In this document: positions 6,623 to 9,565 of the stretch, piece by piece
Layout of the letters: every line of letters starts with the position of its first letter
How positions within the stretch are numbered: position 1 is the first letter of the stretch
Assembly (NCBI GenBank): GCA_041844735.1
Contig: JBGZBP010000073.1
Coordinates: forward strand, 1-9,565
Direction of reading: 5' to 3'
DNA: 9,565 nucleotides
Source: CAJPNN01 sp041844735
GTDB lineage: Bacteria; Bacillota; Clostridia; Peptostreptococcales; Anaerovoracaceae
The notes under the pieces: generated by a model
Seen by the model: the letters and a program-made list of their open reading frames with translations, nothing else
Database searches by the model: none
What the model was told of the DNA's origin: nothing
Translations under genes and position numbers: made by a program

Positions 6623-8158
6623 ATGAAAGAAGAAATTGTATTGGTTATTGATTTTGGAGGACAGTACAATCAACTTATAGCACGTAGAGTAAGAGAGTGC
6701 AATGTGTACTGTGAAGTTTATCCAAATACAATATCGTTGGATAAAATAAAAGAAATAAATCCGAAAGGCATTATTTTTACAGGCGGTCCGAACAGTGTGT
6801 ATCTGGAAACGTCGCCGACCATTTCAAAAGAGATTTTTGAGATGGGTATACCGGTACTTGGGATTTGTTATGGGGATCAACTGATGGCGCATTTGCTCGG
6901 AGGCAGGGTGGATACGGCACCTGTGAGTGAGTATGGCAAGACATATGTAAAGGTGGATGCTAAAGGGAAGCTGTTTAAAGGGGTTTCGGAAGAAACCGTG
7001 TGCTGGATGAGTCACACTGATTATGTTGCGGAGGCGCCGGAAGGGTTTGAGGTCGTGGCAAAGACCAAGGAATGCCCTGTAGCAGCTATGGAAAATGTTG
7101 AAAAAAATCTTTATGGGTTGCAATTCCATCCTGAGGTGCTTCATACGGATGAAGGACAGAAAATGATTGCGAACTTTTTATTCGAGGTGTGCGGATGTGC
7201 CGGAACATGGCAAATGGGCAACTTTGTTGAAAATTCTATAGCAGAGCTTAAGGAAAAAATAGGGAACAAGAAGGTACTTTTAGCCCTTTCCGGAGGGGTT
7301 GATTCGTCTGTTGCGGCAGTTTTGATTTCAAAGGCGGTAGGGAAGAATCTTACTTGTATATTTGTTGATCATGGTTTGCTCAGAAAAGATGAAGGCGACG
7401 AGGTTGAGAGAGTCTTTACCACAATGTATGATTTGAATTTTATCAGGGTGAATGCACAGGAGCGTTTTTATGGTAAGCTTGCGGGTGTAACGGAGCCTGA
7501 GAGAAAGAGGAAAATAATCGGAGAAGAGTTTATTAGGGTATTTGAGGAAGAAGCGAAAAAAATTGGAGCGGTGGATATATTTGCGCAGGGAACTATTTAT
7601 CCTGATGTCATTGAATCGGGATTGGGGGATTCAGCAGTAATAAAGAGTCACCACAATGTCGGCGGGCTGCCTGATCACGTTGAATTTAATGAGATTCTTG
7701 AACCTCTTCGTGACTTGTTTAAAGATGAAGTGCGAAAGGCGGGGCTTGAGTTGGGAATTCCTGAAAGTCTTGTTTTTAGGCAACCGTTTCCGGGTCCGGG
7801 GCTTGGAATAAGAATTATCGGTGAAGTGACAGCCGAGAAGGTAAAAATAGTGCAGGATGCGGACTTTATTTATAGGGAAGAAATTGCGAAGGCGGGGCTT
7901 GATAAGGAAATAGGTCAGTACTTCGCAGCCCTGACGAACATGAGATCTGTAGGCGTAATGGGGGATGAGAGGACTTATGATTATGCAGTGGCATTAAGGG
8001 CTGTAAACACGACAGATTTTATGACGGCAGATTGCTCGGACATTCCGTTTGATGTGCTGCAAAAATGCATGAGCAGAATTATTAATGAAGTCAAGGGAGT
8101 AAACAGGGTAGTGTATGACCTGACCAGCAAACCACCTGGAACGATAGAGTTTGAATAG
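6623..8158 (+). CDS. guaA: GMP synthase (glutamine-hydrolysing)
   Basis: A 511-residue cytoplasmic enzyme, normal length for GuaA, that converts XMP, ATP and glutamine to GMP in the last step of guanine nucleotide synthesis. The N-terminal class I glutamine amidotransferase domain (about 1-190) carries the nucleophile Cys82 in GICYGDQ and the catalytic His169/Glu171 in FHPEV. The ATP pyrophosphatase domain has its P-loop SGGVDSS at 223-229. The C-terminal dimerisation domain includes RQPFPGPGLGIRIIGEVT (386-403) and ends KPPGTIEFE. AAGGAGG at 6611-6617 is placed 5 bases before the ATG. No purine riboswitch is visible in the short upstream gap, so it may depend on the transporter transcript or on a promoter inside that gene. 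The residue after GICYG is Asp where Met is common; all catalytic residues are present. Confidence 0.98.
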   Translation: MKEEIVLVIDFGGQYNQLIARRVRECNVYCEVYPNTISLDKIKEINPKGIIFTGGPNSVYLETSPTISKEIFEMGIPVLGICYGDQLMAHLLGGRVDTAPVSEYGKTYVKVDAKGKLFKGVSEETVCWMSHTDYVAEAPEGFEVVAKTKECPVAAMENVEKNLYGLQFHPEVLHTDEGQKMIANFLFEVCGCAGTWQMGNFVENSIAELKEKIGNKKVLLALSGGVDSSVAAVLISKAVGKNLTCIFVDHGLLRKDEGDEVERVFTTMYDLNFIRVNAQERFYGKLAGVTEPERKRKIIGEEFIRVFEEEAKKIGAVDIFAQGTIYPDVIESGLGDSAVIKSHHNVGGLPDHVEFNEILEPLRDLFKDEVRKAGLELGIPESLVFRQPFPGPGLGIRIIGEVTAEKVKIVQDADFIYREEIAKAGLDKEIGQYFAALTNMRSVGVMGDERTYDYAVALRAVNTTDFMTADCSDIPFDVLQKCMSRIINEVKGVNRVVYDLTSKPPGTIEFE

Positions 8159-8160
8159 TT

Positions 8161-8197
8161 AAAAACAGGCTCTAAAGCCTTATAAATAGCCGTTTTG
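8161..8197 (+). terminator. weak terminator-like hairpin after guaA
   Basis: AAAAC at 8162-8166 and GGCT at 8168-8171 pair with AGCC at 8188-8191 and GTTTT at 8192-8196, with one bulged A. An alternative smaller helix, GGCT-CTAA-AGCC (8168-8179), competes. The T-run is short and internal to the stem, so efficiency is uncertain. Confidence 0.4.
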
Positions 8198-8344
8198 TGA
8201 GTATTGTGCTTGCAAAATGCTTGCAGATTTTAGAAATACATCGCTTGAAGAATAATTTTCAAGGAATACAAAAAGCAATTAAGAGAAAAAATCCGGTTCT
8301 ATGTCAAATGTTGGGGTAGTACCGAAAATATGACAAAAATGAAG

Positions 8345-8374
8345 AATCGTCGAAAATAAAATCGGCGATTTTCA
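8345..8374. terminator. bidirectional hairpin inside the insertion-sequence end
   Basis: AATCGTCG at 8345-8352 pairs with CGGCGATT at 8363-8370 (8 bp, one T-G wobble). The + strand continues TTCATTTATT, and on the minus strand a T-rich tract follows the stem. It could terminate transcription from either side and would insulate the transposase gene. Confidence 0.5.
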
Positions 8375-8413
8375 TTTATTATTAAAATATATTCGCCTCA
8401 ATTAATCTTTAAA

Positions 8414-8629
8414 TTAATTATGAAGTATCTTTTTTCTAAACTGTTCAAAATTTTTAAAACCATGTGATACTCTCTTAATCACTTTTGCTCAATTATTACA
8501 GCCTTCTGTAAGGCCATTGGTGAGATTAAATCTAAAAGCATTAAGGATTTCCTGTTGCCACCTGCTAAAAGTTTCTAAGCATCCATTACTTTTAATTATA
8601 TAGATGTTGATTATAATTGCTATTATGCA
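8414..8629 (-). pseudogene. ISL3-family transposase, C-terminal fragment with in-frame stop
   Basis: Reading the minus strand from 8629 to 8414 gives the C-terminal part of a DDE transposase of the ISL3 family. FSRWQQEILNAF is followed by the hallmark TNGLTEGCNN, which contains the catalytic Glu, then AKVIKRVSHGFKNFEQFRKK and the end ILHN before a TAA at 8414-8416. A TGA at 8489-8491 falls directly after GCNN, where family members continue with a Lys/Ile-rich KIKV stretch, so the frame is broken. A TAG at 8630-8632 closes the frame upstream, and the first few hundred residues of a normal transposase (about 400 or more) are absent. Residues before CLETFSRW look unlike the family and may be foreign DNA. 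It is non-functional. Family identification rests on remembered motifs, not on a search. Confidence 0.75.
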
Positions 8630-8859
8630 CTATATGATTATGAGAAATCAAAGTGATAGGGTTTGCAAGGAATAGAATTCATTGGTGTTATAGCATTATG
8701 AATTGAAGCATCTGAAGGTTAATATGAGTGCCTATCTTGGAAGGGATAAAGCTGATAAGAAAGAATCGGTTATTGTGGAAATTAAGAAACATAAAAGAAA
8801 ATAGATAAAACAATTGATCAGAGGCATAGTATGAACAACGATATGGAGTTATAGCGATA

Positions 8860-8895
8860 AATGGAGAGTATGATAAATGAGGCTCTCCATTTTTT
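8860..8895 (+). terminator. intrinsic terminator upstream of the methyltransferase gene
   Basis: AATGGAGAG at 8860-8868 pairs perfectly with CTCTCCATT at 8883-8891 (9 bp), followed by TTTT at 8892-8895. No intact gene precedes it, so it is either the surviving end of a lost gene or an insulator for the methyltransferase promoter. Confidence 0.7.
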
Positions 8896-8932
8896 GATGC
8901 AATTAGCATCTGATTTTTTTGCTAAAAATCAG
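8896..8932. repeat. two further overlapping hairpins
   Basis: GATGC at 8896-8900 pairs with GCATC at 8906-8910 around AATTA and is followed by TGA and seven T residues. Immediately after, CTGATTTTT at 8910-8918 pairs perfectly with AAAAATCAG at 8924-8932 around TTGCT. The two helices share base 8910 and the T-run, so they compete. Together with 8860-8895 they make three consecutive inverted repeats ending 18 bases before the extended -10 element. Confidence 0.65.
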
Positions 8933-8949
8933 AAAAAAAGAGAGAAATA

Positions 8950-8958
8950 TGCTATAAT
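8950..8958 (+). promoter_or_regulatory. extended -10 promoter of the methyltransferase gene
   Basis: TGC at 8950-8952 followed by a perfect TATAAT at 8953-8958 makes an extended -10. No good -35 is present; the positions 17 bases upstream read CAGAAA, next to the 3' arm of a hairpin. Transcription would start near 8965, leaving a leader of about 34 nt. The absent -35 suggests modest or regulated activity. Confidence 0.6.
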
Positions 8959-8998
8959 GTCTACTAGATAGATTAAAATGTGGCAAGGAGGAATAAAG

Positions 8999-9565
8999 GT
9001 GGCAGGTCTTAGTGTTACTGATGTAATAAAAGAATTAGACATTTCTAGGTCATATTTATATAAATTAATAGATAAAGAAAATATTTTAGTTCCGAGAAGT
9101 GATACAGGAAGATACTTTTGGGATGAAAACACAGTTAAAACTATAAAAAGATTTTTGCATATAGATGGTTTACAAGATAAGGATGATACAGATTTTTTAA
9201 TATCTAAATTAGGATTAAAGCAGTCATTTATAAATAATAGACGATATTTAGGAAACAAATATTCCCTTTCTGATTTTATAAGAAAAACAGTTGATGAAAA
9301 TTGCAAAGGTGTAAATATTGTTATTGATATATTTAGTGGAACCGGCGCAGTTGCGAATACTTTCAAGGACAAAATGCTCATCATAAATGATTTGCTGTAT
9401 AGTAATTATATTTCCAATTATGCGTGGTTTGGATATGAAAAATATTCAAGCAAAAAGATAATTGAGCTTATATACGACTATAATCAAGTTAAAACAAAAG
9501 AAAATAATTATATGCGAGAAAATTTTGCAGATACATTCTTTTCTGCTGATGATTGTAGCAAGATA
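8999..9565 (+). CDS. DNA adenine methyltransferase, D12 class, with N-terminal HTH (partial)
   Basis: An open frame starts at GTG 8999 and runs without a stop to the window end (189 residues seen). The start is supported by AAGGAGG at 8985-8991, 7 bases upstream. Residues about 3-53 resemble a MerR/excisionase-type winged helix-turn-helix (LSVTDVIKELDISRSYLYKL, then RSDTGRYFWDENTVKTI). The methyltransferase core begins with NNRRYLGNKYSLSDFI at 79-94 (motif X), followed by VIDIFSGTGAVAN at 108-120 (motif I, S-adenosylmethionine binding) and IIND at 128-131, whose Asp fits the acidic motif II position. The catalytic D/NPPY motif would lie past 9565. It should methylate adenine N6 in DNA. The HTH may bind the gene's own promoter or help target recognition. 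Codon use is markedly A+T-rich compared with guaA, suggesting transfer. A partner endonuclease may follow but is not visible. Confidence 0.85.
   Translation, partial: MAGLSVTDVIKELDISRSYLYKLIDKENILVPRSDTGRYFWDENTVKTIKRFLHIDGLQDKDDTDFLISKLGLKQSFINNRRYLGNKYSLSDFIRKTVDENCKGVNIVIDIFSGTGAVANTFKDKMLIINDLLYSNYISNYAWFGYEKYSSKKIIELIYDYNQVKTKENNYMRENFADTFFSADDCSKI

Larger units (their letters stand above)
8295..8629 (-). mobile_element. truncated ISL3-family insertion sequence
   Basis: The sequence from GGTTCTATGTCAAATG at 8295-8310 onward has the look of an ISL3-family terminal inverted repeat. It stands about 120 bases from the transposase stop on the minus strand, as expected for the right end. No matching inverted copy (ending in GACATAGAACC) is found downstream in the window, and the transposase N-terminal part is missing, so only this end survives. 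The limit at 8629 is where the transposase-frame similarity fades and is approximate. Confidence 0.6.
8159..8998. other. gene-free decayed zone downstream of guaA
   Basis: This 840-base stretch has no intact reading frame with a ribosome binding site. In order it holds a weak guaA terminator, a TGCTTGCA direct repeat (8207-8214, 8218-8225), a CTTGAA/TTCAAG inverted repeat (8244-8249, 8258-8263), an ISL3-type insertion sequence end with a broken transposase, unidentifiable coding-like debris (about 8640-8850), three stacked hairpins (8860-8932), and the promoter of the methyltransferase gene. Its mosaic of broken pieces suggests repeated insertion and deletion. Confidence 0.7.

Noticed and set aside
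8688..8909. 73-residue open frame on the minus strand downstream of the insertion-sequence remnant
   Set aside because: No binding site or recognisable motif, and it runs through the terminator hairpin at 8860-8895.
8929..9384. 151-residue open frame on the minus strand
   Set aside because: It is opposite the methyltransferase, whose motifs X and I and ribosome binding site clearly mark the + strand as coding.
1..9565. CRISPR array or tRNA/rRNA genes
   Set aside because: No regularly spaced direct repeats of 20-40 bases and no tRNA cloverleaf or rRNA sequence were seen in either orientation by eye.

Overview
The window reads as a chromosomal segment of a low-GC Firmicute, most likely an anaerobic clostridial-type bacterium. 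The evidence is the purine-rich Shine-Dalgarno sequences before nearly every gene, the A+T-rich intergenic DNA with intrinsic terminators, a Firmicutes-style rplM-rpsI pair, a cell-surface protein with SLH repeats, and an NhaC-type antiporter. All intact genes lie on the + strand. I cannot fix the genus from sequence alone.

Layout. Positions 97-1650 hold an NhaC-family sodium/proton antiporter. Its terminator overlaps the promoter of the next unit, the ribosomal protein operon rplM-rpsI (1950-2792), which has a roughly 210-nt leader ending in a compact hairpin typical of an L13 leader. After a strong terminator comes a separately promoted gene for a secreted SLH-anchored surface protein (3108-5381) with a duplicated N-terminal domain, an Ig-like domain, a Pro/Gly/Gln-rich spacer and SLH repeats. 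The next gap carries a good promoter followed within about 100 nt by an intrinsic terminator, either a small RNA or an attenuated leader, and then an EamA/DMT membrane transporter (5674-6564). guaA, encoding GMP synthase (6623-8158), follows 58 nt later with no visible terminator between, so the two may be co-transcribed.

Downstream of guaA the character changes. About 840 bases (8159-8998) contain no intact gene. They hold one end of an ISL3-family insertion sequence with a broken transposase C-terminus on the minus strand, possible further gene debris, and a cluster of terminator-like hairpins. An extended -10 promoter then drives an A+T-rich gene, cut by the window end, encoding a DNA adenine methyltransferase of the D12 class with an N-terminal helix-turn-helix. 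This is probably the start of a restriction-modification or other accessory cassette.

How it works together: the first 8.2 kb is core material (ion homeostasis, translation, envelope, purine synthesis). The part after guaA looks like an accessory insertion zone, fitting the known use of the guaA 3' end as an island integration site. The most interesting items are the HTH-methyltransferase at the edge, the decayed insertion zone, the unidentified leader or small RNA before the transporter, and the duplicated domain in the SLH protein.
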